Under the pieces are notes generated by a model that was not told the origin of the DNA, made no database searches, and saw nothing but the letters and a program-made list of their open reading frames with translations. Positions 45,684 through 54,587 of a stretch of DNA of 64,000 nt are shown here, in pieces. The stretch comes from an uncultured Pelagibacteraceae bacterium. Lineage in GTDB: Bacteria > Pseudomonadota > Alphaproteobacteria > Pelagibacterales > Pelagibacteraceae. How positions within the stretch are numbered: the stretch's first letter is position 1; the number at the start of each line of letters is the position of its first letter. Made by a program: the position numbers and the translations under genes. The stretch is taken from contig CACBOA010000003.1 in assembly GCA_902540785.1 (NCBI GenBank), positions 20,682-84,681 on the forward strand, read 5' to 3'.

Positions 45684-46446
45684 CAGATTTTTCTAAATTT
45701 TTATTTTCAATAAACCTTACTGAAAAAATTGATAATTCATATAAAATTAATAAAGGTATCGCTAATCCAATTTGAGTTATTGGATCGGGTGGTGTTAATA
45801 ATGCAGCTGCCGCAAATATAATTACAACAACATATTTTCTTCTTTTTTTTAAAAAATCTGAGTCAACTAATCCCACTCTTGCTAACAAACTTAAAACAAC
45901 TGGAAGCTGAAAACTTATTCCAAACGCAAAAATTAATTTCATAACTAAGGATAGATATTCATTCACTTTAGCTTCTAATTGGATTGGTAAATTGGTAGAA
46001 ATACCTGAGCTTTCAAATGAAAGAAAAAATTTAATTGCTAAAGGCATTATTAGATAATAGACAAGTAACCCTCCTAAAAAAAATAATACAGGCGTTAAAA
46101 CTAAATAAGGTAAAATCGCAATTTTTTCATGCTTGTAAAGTCCTGGTGCAATAAACTTCCATATTTGCATTAAAATATATGGACAAGTTACAAAAAAAGC
46201 AGTGAAAAAAGAAACTTTTAGATAAGTTAAAAAGGTCTCTTGAAGAGCAGTAAATATCAATCTTCTATTTGTCTCATCGTCTTTGACTGCTTTAGCATAC
46301 GGTTCAACTAAAAAACCATAAATATGCTCAGCAAAAAAATAACATCCTATAAAAAAAATAATTAGAAATATGAAACTGTGTATTAACCTTTTTCTTAACT
46401 CTGCTAAATGACTAATAAAGCCTGTGTCTTTCTCATCGTTAGTCAT
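45670..46446 (-). CDS. tatC: Sec-independent protein translocase TatC
   Basis: A 258-residue six-helix membrane protein: [16 protein letters not shown] start, the conserved EPYAK and [43 protein letters not shown] and [25 protein letters not shown]. It is the twin-arginine signal receptor. It lies in the order tatA-tatB-tatC-serS and overlaps tatB by eight bases. Confidence 0.96.
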   Translation of the reverse strand: MTNDEKDTGFISHLAELRKRLIHSFIFLIIFFIGCYFFAEHIYGFLVEPYAKAVKDDETNRRLIFTALQETFLTYLKVSFFTAFFVTCPYILMQIWKFIAPGLYKHEKIAILPYLVLTPVLFFLGGLLVYYLIMPLAIKFFLSFESSGISTNLPIQLEAKVNEYLSLVMKLIFAFGISFQLPVVLSLLARVGLVDSDFLKKRRKYVVVIIFAAAALLTPPDPITQIGLAIPLLILYELSIFSVRFIENKNLEKSDAQS

Positions 46447-46651
46447 TTTTCTTTTCTTCTTTTTTTTCTTTTATCTCGTTTTCATCAATATCGATGTTAG
46501 AAACTTCATTTTGAACGTTATTAACATACCTTTTAGCAGTACCAATCCAAGAACCAACCTTCTTGAGCATTATTGGAAAATCCTTTGGACCTAAGACTAC
46601 AATAGCAATACCTACGACAATTAAAATTTCAAACCAACCAATTGTAGGCAT
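46439..46651 (-). CDS. tatB: Sec-independent protein translocase TatB
   Basis: A 70-residue TatB: helix WFEILIVVGIAIVVLGPKDFPIML then an amphipathic helix KKVGSWIGTAKRYVNNVQNEV. The GPKDFP segment distinguishes TatB from TatA. It is unusually short for TatB (normally about 120-170), lacking most of the acidic tail. It works with TatC in recognising the signal. Confidence 0.88.
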   Translation of the reverse strand: MPTIGWFEILIVVGIAIVVLGPKDFPIMLKKVGSWIGTAKRYVNNVQNEVSNIDIDENEIKEKKEEKKND

Positions 46652-46656
46652 GTGGT

Positions 46657-46866
46657 TTACTCTTTATTGTTAGATTTATTATTGTCCTGATTATCGTCAG
46701 AAATATTTTTAGGTTCTGACTCATCTGTTACGTCAGATGCCATACCTTTTTTGAAACTCTTAATACCCTTAGCTACATCGCCCATCAAACTAGATATTTT
46801 GCCACGACCAAATAGTAAAACAACTAATATTACTACTATAGCTATTTGCCAAATTCCTATGCTCAT
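46657..46866 (-). CDS. tatA: Sec-independent protein translocase TatA
   Basis: A 69-residue TatA: a single helix [18 protein letters not shown], the [22 protein letters not shown] amphipathic helix and an acidic, Asn- and Asp-rich tail. The FGRGKIS hinge is diagnostic. It polymerises into the Tat pore. It lies five bases before tatB on the transcript and 42 bases after scpB. Confidence 0.94.
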   Translation of the reverse strand: MSIGIWQIAIVVILVVLLFGRGKISSLMGDVAKGIKSFKKGMASDVTDESEPKNISDDNQDNNKSNNKE

Positions 46867-46908
46867 AAGTAACTTATATCCTTTTTATTAAAAATTTAAA
46901 GTGACAAA

Positions 46909-47604
46909 TTACTTTTGCTCATCCTTATCAAGAGTGCTACTCAACATTTCATCAATATTCGAGTAAATGTCCTCTTTTTTTTCTTCTTGTTTTTCCTTGT
47001 AAAATTTTCCTGTGCCAAATATTGCATTATCTATATTAGCACTATCAATTAAACCTGCGGCTCCTAACTCATCAACAGTTGGTAAATCAGATAATTTTTG
47101 CAGATTAAAATGACTTAGAAAATTATCAGTCGTAACGTATTGAATTGGTTTTCCAGGTACATCTTTTCTTCCACCAGGCTTAACCCAATCTAATTCCATC
47201 AATATCTCAATAGTATTTGTTCCAAAAGCTACACCTCTAATTTCCTCAATTTCTGCTCGAGTTACAGGTTGATGGTAAACAATAATTGATAAAGTCTCAA
47301 TTGCGGCTCTAGATAATTTTTTCTCAACAGTCTTTTCTTGTATCATTAAACTTGACAATTTAGCTGACGTTCGAAAAGACCATTTATTAGATATACAAAC
47401 TAAATTTATTCCTCGATCTTTGTATTCATTTTGTAGTTTTTGTAGAATTTTTTCTACATCTGATTTTTTAGAAATTTTACTTTCAATAGTACTAATATCT
47501 AAAGGTTCAGCTGCAGCAAAAATTATTGCTTCAATTTCTTTTTCAACATTTGATAATTTTGAGGGAAAATCAATTATATTATTTTTTTTCTTCTTTTTTA
47601 TCAT
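46909..47604 (-). CDS. scpB: segregation and condensation protein B
   Basis: A 231-residue ScpB: two winged-helix domains with VEKEIEAIIFAAAEPLDISTIES, SRAAIETLSIIVYHQPVTRAEIEEIRGV and GRKDVPGKPIQYVTTDNFLSHFNL. It pairs with ScpA and SMC to compact chromosomes. The C-terminal part is charged, with a short helix. Its first bases overlap scpA by four. Confidence 0.94.
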   Translation of the reverse strand: MIKKKKKNNIIDFPSKLSNVEKEIEAIIFAAAEPLDISTIESKISKKSDVEKILQKLQNEYKDRGINLVCISNKWSFRTSAKLSSLMIQEKTVEKKLSRAAIETLSIIVYHQPVTRAEIEEIRGVAFGTNTIEILMELDWVKPGGRKDVPGKPIQYVTTDNFLSHFNLQKLSDLPTVDELGAAGLIDSANIDNAIFGTGKFYKEKQEEKKEDIYSNIDEMLSSTLDKDEQK

Positions 47605-48341
47605 TTATTTTCTTTTATATAAATCTCTTCAAAAAGATCATCTTGTTTTATTTTTAAATTACCCTCTTTAACTAATTCTAATGAACCAGCAAAAATTCCA
47701 GCAGTTCCAGTGCTTTTGAATTTTTTTTCACTTTTAAAATTTTTTGGTATCAAATCATCTAATTTTTTCCAATCTAAAAGCTTACCAAAAAAATCTCTGA
47801 TGGTTTTTATACCGTCTTCAGTTGTAAAAACTGGAAGTCTTGGGATATTAATTTTTTGAAAATCTTTAGTCATTAAAATAGAGGAGTATGTTTTTAAGAG
47901 ATCAAATAAACTGATATTATATTCACTATTATAAATTGGTCTTATTCCAGCCTTCATTCCTCTTGTCCTGATCTCTTTTCCAAGTCGTTTACGCTTAAGC
48001 ATTTGATCTGACAATAATCTTATTAATTCTAATTTTTTAAGTTGTAATTTTAATTTTTCAGCAACTTCTTGAAGTTTGAACTCTTCCTCCGGAGAACTAG
48101 GTAGCAATAATTTTGATTTTAGGTAAGCTAACCATGTTGCCATTAACAAATATTCAGAGGCTGTCTCTAAATTCAAATTTGTTTCATTTTTAATATAATC
48201 ATTGAATTGATCTGCCAATTTGGTTATTGATATTTTTTCTAAATTTACTTTTTGAGCTTTTGCAAGATCTAGTAAAACGTCTAATGGTCCATTATAATTT
48301 TCAATTTGAACATTGAAAAATTCTGAATCATTGAAAGACAT
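47601..48341 (-). CDS. scpA: segregation and condensation protein A
   Basis: A 246-residue kleisin: N-terminal NYNGPLDVLLDLAKAQKVNLEKISITKLADQFNDYI, then YLLMATWLAYLKSKLLLP, and a C-terminal winged helix (TGTAGIFAGSLELVKEGNLKIKQDDLFEEIYI). It bridges SMC heads. Encoded immediately before scpB, as in other Alphaproteobacteria. Confidence 0.93.
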   Translation of the reverse strand: MSFNDSEFFNVQIENYNGPLDVLLDLAKAQKVNLEKISITKLADQFNDYIKNETNLNLETASEYLLMATWLAYLKSKLLLPSSPEEEFKLQEVAEKLKLQLKKLELIRLLSDQMLKRKRLGKEIRTRGMKAGIRPIYNSEYNISLFDLLKTYSSILMTKDFQKINIPRLPVFTTEDGIKTIRDFFGKLLDWKKLDDLIPKNFKSEKKFKSTGTAGIFAGSLELVKEGNLKIKQDDLFEEIYIKENK

Positions 48342-48350
48342 ACACCAATA

Positions 48351-49298
48351 TTATCTTAAAATATTGTAAAATTGTGATGTTTTTTTTATTATAAATTTAC
48401 TTACTAAAGGTGAGTTTTTACCAACAATTTCCATTTCTTTTAATTTACCATTGCAATGTAACGCTATATTACAACCCGCTTTAAAAGTATCAATTGTATT
48501 TATCTTGAGACCCTTTTTAAGGCTCTTCATTGATAAATCGTCAGAAATTAAGAGATTTTTAAAACCAATTTTTTTTCTAATAATATTTATCATTTTTCTA
48601 GAATGAGTAACTGTATTGTCTTTATCAATTTGATTAAAAATTAAATGACCAGTCATTGCAAAAAAGGAATTTTTATTTTTAAAAGCTTTAAAATCATTTT
48701 TTAAAAGGTATTGAAGCGATTTATTAATATATGGAGTAGAAAAATGACTATCAACCTTAGCAAGACCATGTCCAGGTATGTGCTTTATAATAGTGCCAAT
48801 TGAATTTTCTTTATAAGTTTGAATGCATATATCACCAATTTTAGAGACTAAATTGGGATCTCTTGAATAAGATCTGTCTCCAATTATTTTACTGGAACCA
48901 CTAATTCTAAGATCTAACACTGGAACAGAATTAATGTTTATTCCCAATTCTTTTAATAAATACGATGTTTTATCTATAAAAATTTTAAAGTAGATATCAA
49001 AATCTTTTTTATTTTTAACATATTTTTTTCCAAAAAAATCAGAGGTCAGGTTCTTAAAAGAAATGATATTTTCCAATCTACTTACACGACCACCCTCTTG
49101 ATCAATCATTATAGGGTATTTCTTATCATTGAAAATATTTCTTATTTTTGAAGTAAGTTTTTTGGTTTGATTTAAATTCTTGATATTTCTAGTAAATAAA
49201 ATTATCCCCCATGGTTTATATTTTCTTAAAAAAAGTTGTTCCTGTGAACTAATCTCAGTCGATTTAAGACCAACTATAAATGATCTACGATTATTCAT
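48351..49298 (-). CDS. nagZ: beta-N-acetylhexosaminidase NagZ
   Basis: A 315-residue glycoside hydrolase family 3 enzyme: PIMIDQEGGRVSRL, the catalytic loop KHIPGHGLAKVDSHFSTPYI with the His/Asp acid-base dyad, and nucleophile Asp in LLISDDLSMKSL. NagZ removes GlcNAc from anhydromuropeptides in wall recycling. No signal peptide, so it is cytoplasmic. The ATG overlaps the small membrane protein gene by eight bases. Confidence 0.92.
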   Translation of the reverse strand: MNNRRSFIVGLKSTEISSQEQLFLRKYKPWGIILFTRNIKNLNQTKKLTSKIRNIFNDKKYPIMIDQEGGRVSRLENIISFKNLTSDFFGKKYVKNKKDFDIYFKIFIDKTSYLLKELGININSVPVLDLRISGSSKIIGDRSYSRDPNLVSKIGDICIQTYKENSIGTIIKHIPGHGLAKVDSHFSTPYINKSLQYLLKNDFKAFKNKNSFFAMTGHLIFNQIDKDNTVTHSRKMINIIRKKIGFKNLLISDDLSMKSLKKGLKINTIDTFKAGCNIALHCNGKLKEMEIVGKNSPLVSKFIIKKTSQFYNILR

Positions 49299-49551
49299 TA
49301 CTTTCTAGCAACTTCCAAAAATTATATTTTTTTTTATTAGATTTTGTTTCTTCAACGTATTCAATTATATTTTGAGTATCACTTTTTAAAATTGGTAAAT
49401 TTTTTACATAATTATTTATTTTTGTATCGATATTATTCAATGATCTATATGATTTTTTTTTATGTTCATCAGAAAAATAATATCGAATAGTAAAAAATAA
49501 GAAGAAAGAAATTAAGACAATAAATACTAAATACTTAATCTCTTTAATCAT
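49291..49551 (-). CDS. small membrane-anchored protein, possible SPOR-protein remnant
   Basis: An 86-residue protein with an N-terminal membrane helix (about residues 6-24, YLVFIVLISFFLFFTIRYYF) and a short soluble tail with LPILKSDTQNIIEYVEETKSNKKKYNFWKLLE. In other Alphaproteobacteria this slot between argS and nagZ encodes a membrane-anchored SPOR-domain protein. Here the anchor and a short linker remain but no SPOR domain is visible. It overlaps nagZ and shares one base with argS, so it is translated with them. Confidence 0.6.
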   Translation of the reverse strand: MIKEIKYLVFIVLISFFLFFTIRYYFSDEHKKKSYRSLNNIDTKINNYVKNLPILKSDTQNIIEYVEETKSNKKKYNFWKLLESNE

Positions 49552-51284
49552 TACATTTTTTCTGGTGTTGAAACACCGATTATATTCATACCTGATTTAA
49601 TTATATTGGAAATAACTTTAAGAAAAATCAATTTATCATTATTGATTTTTTTTTGTTCATTAATAAATCGTTTATCTGGATTATCTTTTCCTAAATTCCA
49701 ATAAGAATGAAATAATGATGATAAATCATAAAGATAAACAGCTACTCTATGTGGCTCTAATCTAGTACATGATATATCTATACATTTTGGCCATTCAGCT
49801 ATCTTTTTTAAAATTTGAATTTCATCATCTGAATATCTAAAATCATAACTATCAATATCTAATTCAGAATTTAAATTTTTATTTAGATGTCTGAATACAG
49901 AAGCTATTCTTGCATAAGCATATTGTACGTAATAAAGAGGATTTTCCTTTGACTTCTCCACAACATTGTCAAAATCAAAATCTAATTCCACATCACTACT
50001 TCTATTTAGCATTATAAATCTAGTAGCGTCTTTGCCAACTTCAGCTATTAAGTCATCCACAGTAATATAGTCACCTTTTCTCTTTGACATTTTAAAAGGT
50101 TTTTTATCCTTTATAAGTTTTACGAGTTGACTTACTTTACAAATTAATTTGATCTTTGAGTTAGACAACGCATCAACAGAAGATGAAATTCTTTTAATAT
50201 ACCCAGCGTGATCAGCACCTAAAATATTTATTAAACAATCAAACTTTCTGTCTAATTTATTTTTATGATAAGCTACATCGCTAGCAAAATAAGTCCACGA
50301 ACCATCACTTTTTTGTAATGCTCTATCTTTATCATCACCAAAATCAGTTGATTTAAAAAGAAGCTGCTCTCTTTCCTCCCAATTATTTTTATTCTCTCCG
50401 ATTGGTGCTTTAATCTTCCCTTTATAAACAAAATTATTCTCTTCAAGTGTTTGAACGACTTTTTCCACTTCTTTATTGGAAACCAATTTTTTCTCACTGA
50501 CAAAACTATCATGATTAATTCCAAGACTATTAAGATTTTTCTTAATTAGATTTAATGCCTCTTCAATTGAAAGAATAGTTAGATTTTCAGAAATACTCTC
50601 AAAATTTTCAAAGTTTAGATCTTTATTTGATTTTATAATATTTTGAGCAAAATCTTTTATATAATCGCCTGGATATAAGTTTTCATCATTAGACGGGAAG
50701 TTCTCCTTAAATTTTATCTCTCTAATTCTAAAATATACTGATTTTGTAAAATTAATTATTTGATTACCATAATCATTTACATAGTATTCCTTTGTAACTT
50801 TATGATTGTTGTACTGTAACAAGTTTGCCGTTACGTCGCCTAAAATAGCACCTCGACAATGACCTACGTGTAATGGTCCAGTCGGATTAGCAGATACAAA
50901 TTCTATTAAATAATTCATTTTTTTTTCTTTTTTATTTACTCCAAAACTTTTGTAATTTTCGATTACGTCTTTTATAAAATTTGTCCAAAATATCGGTTTA
51001 AATTTAATATTGATAAAACCAGGCTTTGCTATCGATATTCTTTCGATTTGCTCATCATTATCACTTAAAATTGGAGATAAAATTTCAGCAATATCATTGG
51101 GTGTCTTTTTATTAATCTTTGCTAAGAACATTGCTACATTTGTTGAAATATCACTATCAAACTTGCCTGGTGGAATTTCAGCAGTAATTCCTTCCAAATT
51201 CTGTGGCAAAATAATCTTATTTTGTTTAGACAAATCTTTAAGAATGTCTTTTATTTTAATTAGATATAGATCAAAAATATTCAT
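49551..51284 (-). CDS. argS: arginyl-tRNA synthetase
   Basis: A 577-residue class I synthetase. The N-terminal additional domain (about 1-110) is followed by SANPTGPLHVGHCRGAILGD (HIGH variant HVGH), the KPFKMSKRKGDYIT signature and a C-terminal DALR anticodon domain (YVQYAYARIASVFRHL...). It charges tRNA-Arg. It begins four bases within dgt on this strand. Confidence 0.96.
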   Translation of the reverse strand: MNIFDLYLIKIKDILKDLSKQNKIILPQNLEGITAEIPPGKFDSDISTNVAMFLAKINKKTPNDIAEILSPILSDNDEQIERISIAKPGFINIKFKPIFWTNFIKDVIENYKSFGVNKKEKKMNYLIEFVSANPTGPLHVGHCRGAILGDVTANLLQYNNHKVTKEYYVNDYGNQIINFTKSVYFRIREIKFKENFPSNDENLYPGDYIKDFAQNIIKSNKDLNFENFESISENLTILSIEEALNLIKKNLNSLGINHDSFVSEKKLVSNKEVEKVVQTLEENNFVYKGKIKAPIGENKNNWEEREQLLFKSTDFGDDKDRALQKSDGSWTYFASDVAYHKNKLDRKFDCLINILGADHAGYIKRISSSVDALSNSKIKLICKVSQLVKLIKDKKPFKMSKRKGDYITVDDLIAEVGKDATRFIMLNRSSDVELDFDFDNVVEKSKENPLYYVQYAYARIASVFRHLNKNLNSELDIDSYDFRYSDDEIQILKKIAEWPKCIDISCTRLEPHRVAVYLYDLSSLFHSYWNLGKDNPDKRFINEQKKINNDKLIFLKVISNIIKSGMNIIGVSTPEKM

Positions 51285-52399
51285 TTTAAATGTTTATATA
51301 AATTAATAGCATATCTATCAGTCATCCCAGATATAAAATCAGAAATTGCTCTAAACTTATCAATAGAAAGCTCTTTTCTTGAAATAAATTTTTTGGGATT
51401 TTTTATAATCATTTCAAAAAGTTTTTTGATAATGTATTTTCCTCTATTATTTTTTTTCAAGACATTTTTGTTATTGTACATTTTTGATTTTAGGAAAAAT
51501 CTAATCTCATAATCCGAATTCTTTATATTGTCAGAAAAATCTACAGTTAAATCTTTTGTTTTTTTTATATCTTTAGACACTTTAATCTTATTTTTTTTTA
51601 AATTTTTTAAAGTATTAGATATTAGATCTTTTATCATTATATCAATTGAATCTCTTATGATCTGATATACTGCGATATCATAGTTATATCTATTTATTTT
51701 TCTTTTATATTTTTTATAAATGTTTTTAAAAAAATCTATTTCAACTAACTCCTCAATTGAAAATAAATTAGCCTTAAGTCCATCTTGTATGTCATGATTA
51801 TTATAAGCAATATCGTCTGAAATAGCTGCAATTTGAGCTTCTAATGGTGGATATGTTTTAAAATTAATTAAATTCTTAAATTTTTTTGTGCCTATTAAAT
51901 CATTTACTAAATTTAAGTCCACCACTGGCCCATTGTGTTTTAAAAGGCCCTCCAAGGTCTCAATTGATAAATTTAGACCTTTAAATTTCATATATTTATT
52001 TTCTAAAAACATCACAATTCTCAATGTTTGCAAATTATGATCAAACCCACCGTGATCAGCCATGCATTCATTTAAAGACTCCTCGCCTGCATGGCCAAAC
52101 GGAGTGTGGCCTAAGTCGTGCGCCAAGCTTAAGGTCTCTGTTAGATCTTCATTTAAATTGAAATAACGTGCTATAGACCGTGCAATTTGAGATACTTCCA
52201 TTGAATGAGTTATACGAGTTCGATAATGATCACCCTCTGTATTTACAAACACTTGGGTCTTATGTTTTAATCTTCTAAACGAAGCGCTATGTATAATTCG
52301 ATCTCGATCTCTTTGAAATGGAGATCTGTATTTTGAGGGTGTTTCGTAAAATATTCTACCCTTACTTTTGAATAACCCTAGCTTTGAGTAATTTTTCAT
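51281..52399 (-). CDS. dgt: deoxyguanosinetriphosphate triphosphohydrolase-like protein
   Basis: A 372-residue HD-domain dNTPase: PFQRDRDRIIHSASFRRLKHKTQVF, TRITHSMEVSQIAR, HDLGHTPFGHAGEESLNE and the later DDIAYNNHDIQDG. These are the metal-binding His/Asp motifs. It hydrolyses dGTP or other dNTPs to nucleosides plus triphosphate. The gene order dgt-argS and the divergent erpA are typical of Alphaproteobacteria. Confidence 0.92.
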   Translation of the reverse strand: MKNYSKLGLFKSKGRIFYETPSKYRSPFQRDRDRIIHSASFRRLKHKTQVFVNTEGDHYRTRITHSMEVSQIARSIARYFNLNEDLTETLSLAHDLGHTPFGHAGEESLNECMADHGGFDHNLQTLRIVMFLENKYMKFKGLNLSIETLEGLLKHNGPVVDLNLVNDLIGTKKFKNLINFKTYPPLEAQIAAISDDIAYNNHDIQDGLKANLFSIEELVEIDFFKNIYKKYKRKINRYNYDIAVYQIIRDSIDIMIKDLISNTLKNLKKNKIKVSKDIKKTKDLTVDFSDNIKNSDYEIRFFLKSKMYNNKNVLKKNNRGKYIIKKLFEMIIKNPKKFISRKELSIDKFRAISDFISGMTDRYAINLYKHLK

Positions 52400-52449
52400 C
52401 CTTTAAAATATAAATTTTAGTATTATATTACTAATATCAGTGATCAATT

Positions 52450-52767
52450 ATGATTAAAGAAATTAAATTTACCGATAAAGCACTAAAACAGATCAATGTT
52501 CTTTTATCTAAAAAAGATAAAGGCTCTTTTTTTAGAATCGCTATCAAGGGTGGTGGATGCTCAGGTTTTCAATACGAATTCACTTTTGACAAAGAAAAAA
52601 ATGATGATGATTTAAATTATCAAAACATATTAATTGATAAAACTTCAGCAGATTTACTCAAGGGATCTGAAGTTGATTATGTCTCTGAATTAATTGGTGA
52701 ACAATTTAAGATAAATAATCCACAAACAAAATCATCTTGTGGTTGTGGTGTCTCCTTTTCACTTTAA
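52450..52767 (+). CDS. erpA: A-type iron-sulfur carrier ErpA
   Basis: A 105-residue HesB/IscA-fold protein: GGGCSGFQYEF with the first cluster Cys and SSCGCGVSFSL with the C-terminal CGCG pair. It takes Fe-S clusters from the scaffold to target enzymes. Family length is normal. Its TAA shares one base with the xthA ATG. Confidence 0.93.
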   Translation: MIKEIKFTDKALKQINVLLSKKDKGSFFRIAIKGGGCSGFQYEFTFDKEKNDDDLNYQNILIDKTSADLLKGSEVDYVSELIGEQFKINNPQTKSSCGCGVSFSL

Positions 52768-53543
52768 TGATAATCTCATCATGGAATGTAAATTCTGTTA
52801 GGGCAAGAATTGAAAATATAAAAAGTTATCTACTAAAATATAAGCCTGATATCTTGATGATGCAGGAAATCAAAACTGAGGACTTAAATTTTCCTTATGA
52901 CGATTTTTCATCTATGGATTATGAAAGCCATGTATTTGGTCAAAAAAGTTATAATGGCGTAGCAATTATTTCAAAAGGAAAATTAAAGAATATCAGAAAA
53001 GACTTAATTAAAGATAAACTAAAACAATCAAGAATAATTTCTGCTGAAATGGAATATAAGAAAAAAAATATCCAATTAATCAATATTTATACTCCTAATG
53101 GTAATCCAGTCGAGACTGAAAAGTATGATTATAAAAAAAAATGGCTCAATGACTTAATTAAGCAATTAAAAGATTTAAGTAAAAAAAATCAAAATATTAT
53201 TTTGGCTGGGGATTTTAACATAATACCATCAGCGGAAGATGTTTATAATCCTAAAAGTTTTGAAGATGATGCCTTGTTCAGATTGGAAATTAGAAAAAAA
53301 TTGAGAGAAATGATTAATCTAGGTTTTAATGATGTCTATAGACATTTTTATGATACCAAAGAAGGTTATACTTTTTGGGACTATATGAGAGGCGCTTGGC
53401 AAAAAAATAACGGAATGAGAATAGACCATTTTTTAGTTTCAAATTCTTTGATAGACAATATTAAAAGTATCAATATTAATAAAGACCCTAGAGGACGAGA
53501 AAAGCCATCAGACCACACTCCTGTAGAAATAACTTTAGCTTAA
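52767..53543 (+). CDS. xthA: exodeoxyribonuclease III
   Basis: A 258-residue AP endonuclease: start at the ATG giving MIISSWNVNSVRARIENI, since the 10 residues before it in frame are a shadow of erpA. Motifs: MMQEIKTED with the metal Glu, FGQKSYNGVAI, NIYTPNG, LAGDFNIIPS, GMRIDHFLVS and the terminal SDHTPVEI with catalytic His. It repairs abasic sites and removes 3' blocks. Its last bases overlap the convergent znuA gene by four. Confidence 0.94.
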   Translation: MIISSWNVNSVRARIENIKSYLLKYKPDILMMQEIKTEDLNFPYDDFSSMDYESHVFGQKSYNGVAIISKGKLKNIRKDLIKDKLKQSRIISAEMEYKKKNIQLINIYTPNGNPVETEKYDYKKKWLNDLIKQLKDLSKKNQNIILAGDFNIIPSAEDVYNPKSFEDDALFRLEIRKKLREMINLGFNDVYRHFYDTKEGYTFWDYMRGAWQKNNGMRIDHFLVSNSLIDNIKSININKDPRGREKPSDHTPVEITLA

Positions 53544-54517
53544 CAACCTTTAAATGATTTTGACATGTTGCCAATCAAATCAAAATATAAATTTTTTCCT
53601 GGATCAAGTGTAGCTCCTAATGGATCTATAACACCTGTTGCAACATTGGTATCTTTTGCTACAGCTTTAATTATATCAGGATTAAATTGAGGTTCAGAAA
53701 ATATACAACTCACTTTATCATGCTCGATTACTTCTCTAATTTCAGCTAATTGTTCAGCACCAGGCATAACGTCTGTATTTACTGTAAATGCTCCAAGAAT
53801 ATTTATACCAAATCTTTTTTCAAAATATTGATAAGCATCATGAAAGACTACTGATTTAAAATCTTTGTTTAATTCAGACTTAACTTTTTTTGTTAATTTA
53901 TCTAAATCATTATGTGCTTTCTTTAAATTTGCTTTATATGTAGAAGCATTTTTCTGATCTTTTTCTATCAGATGTTCAGCCATCTCACTTAAAATTATTT
54001 TTGCGTTCATAGGGTCCAGCCAAATATGTGGATCAAATTCGCCATGAGCGTGTTCATCATGACCATGATCACCATCTTTATCTTTGTGACCATGTTCATC
54101 TTCTTTATGACCATGATCATCATCATTATCTTTGTGGCCATCTTCATCAAAAATATTTCTTTCTCTAAATTTAAGTTTAGTTAAACCTTTAATTTCCATT
54201 AATTCAATTTTTTCAGCATCTTTCGCAATTGTTTTTAATGGTTTTTCCAAAAAATTTTCTATGTCCTCTCCTACCCAAAATATAATATCTGCATTTTGAA
54301 TCATTTTTGCATGTGATGGTTTTAGAGCAAACCCATGAGGTGAAGCATAACCATCAACGATTAAATCTGGTTTACCAACACCATCCATTAGATAACTTGC
54401 AAGCGAATGGATTGGTTTTATTGCTGCAACTACTTTAATCTCAGCGTTCGCTGGTGCAAATATTGTTAAGAATGATAATAGTGATAGGATTAATGGTAAT
54501 TTTTTTAAGTTTTTCAT
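53540..54517 (-). CDS. znuA: zinc ABC transporter substrate-binding protein
   Basis: A 325-residue periplasmic binding protein. I place the start at the ATG giving MKNLKKLPLILSL, with a signal peptide ending near APANAE. The in-frame upstream ATG and TTG codons lie in the operator region. Zn ligands are His in KPIHSLASYL, HGFALKPSHAK, EFDPHIWLDPMNA and Asp/Glu in NPDI. Between about residues 125 and 160 is a His-rich loop (EDEHGHKDKDGDHGHDEHAHGE), typical of zinc-specific ZnuA. Cys at the C-terminus (SFKGC). It feeds ZnuBC. Confidence 0.95.
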   Translation of the reverse strand: MKNLKKLPLILSLLSFLTIFAPANAEIKVVAAIKPIHSLASYLMDGVGKPDLIVDGYASPHGFALKPSHAKMIQNADIIFWVGEDIENFLEKPLKTIAKDAEKIELMEIKGLTKLKFRERNIFDEDGHKDNDDDHGHKEDEHGHKDKDGDHGHDEHAHGEFDPHIWLDPMNAKIILSEMAEHLIEKDQKNASTYKANLKKAHNDLDKLTKKVKSELNKDFKSVVFHDAYQYFEKRFGINILGAFTVNTDVMPGAEQLAEIREVIEHDKVSCIFSEPQFNPDIIKAVAKDTNVATGVIDPLGATLDPGKNLYFDLIGNMSKSFKGC

Positions 54518-54534
54518 ATGTTGTATTTTAAAAT

Positions 54535-54567
54535 TGTTATAATATAACACCATGTAATAATATAACA
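54535..54567. promoter_or_regulatory. tandem Zur-like operators in the znuA/znuC intergenic region
   Basis: Two near-identical 15-base near-palindromes, TGTTATAATATAACA at 54535-54549 and TGTAATAATATAACA at 54553-54567, start 18 bases apart. They match the general alphaproteobacterial Zur pattern GTTATAnTATAAC. They lie between the divergent znuA and znuC starts, and a Fur/Zur gene closes the znuC operon. Inference: dimers bind side by side and repress both directions when zinc is sufficient. Confidence 0.8.
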
Positions 54568-54587
54568 CTTATTAGTCAAGAAAAAAA

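Noticed and set aside
54518..54568. Longer ZnuA start
   Set aside because: The upstream codons lie in the operator repeats, and the signal peptide begins at the later ATG.
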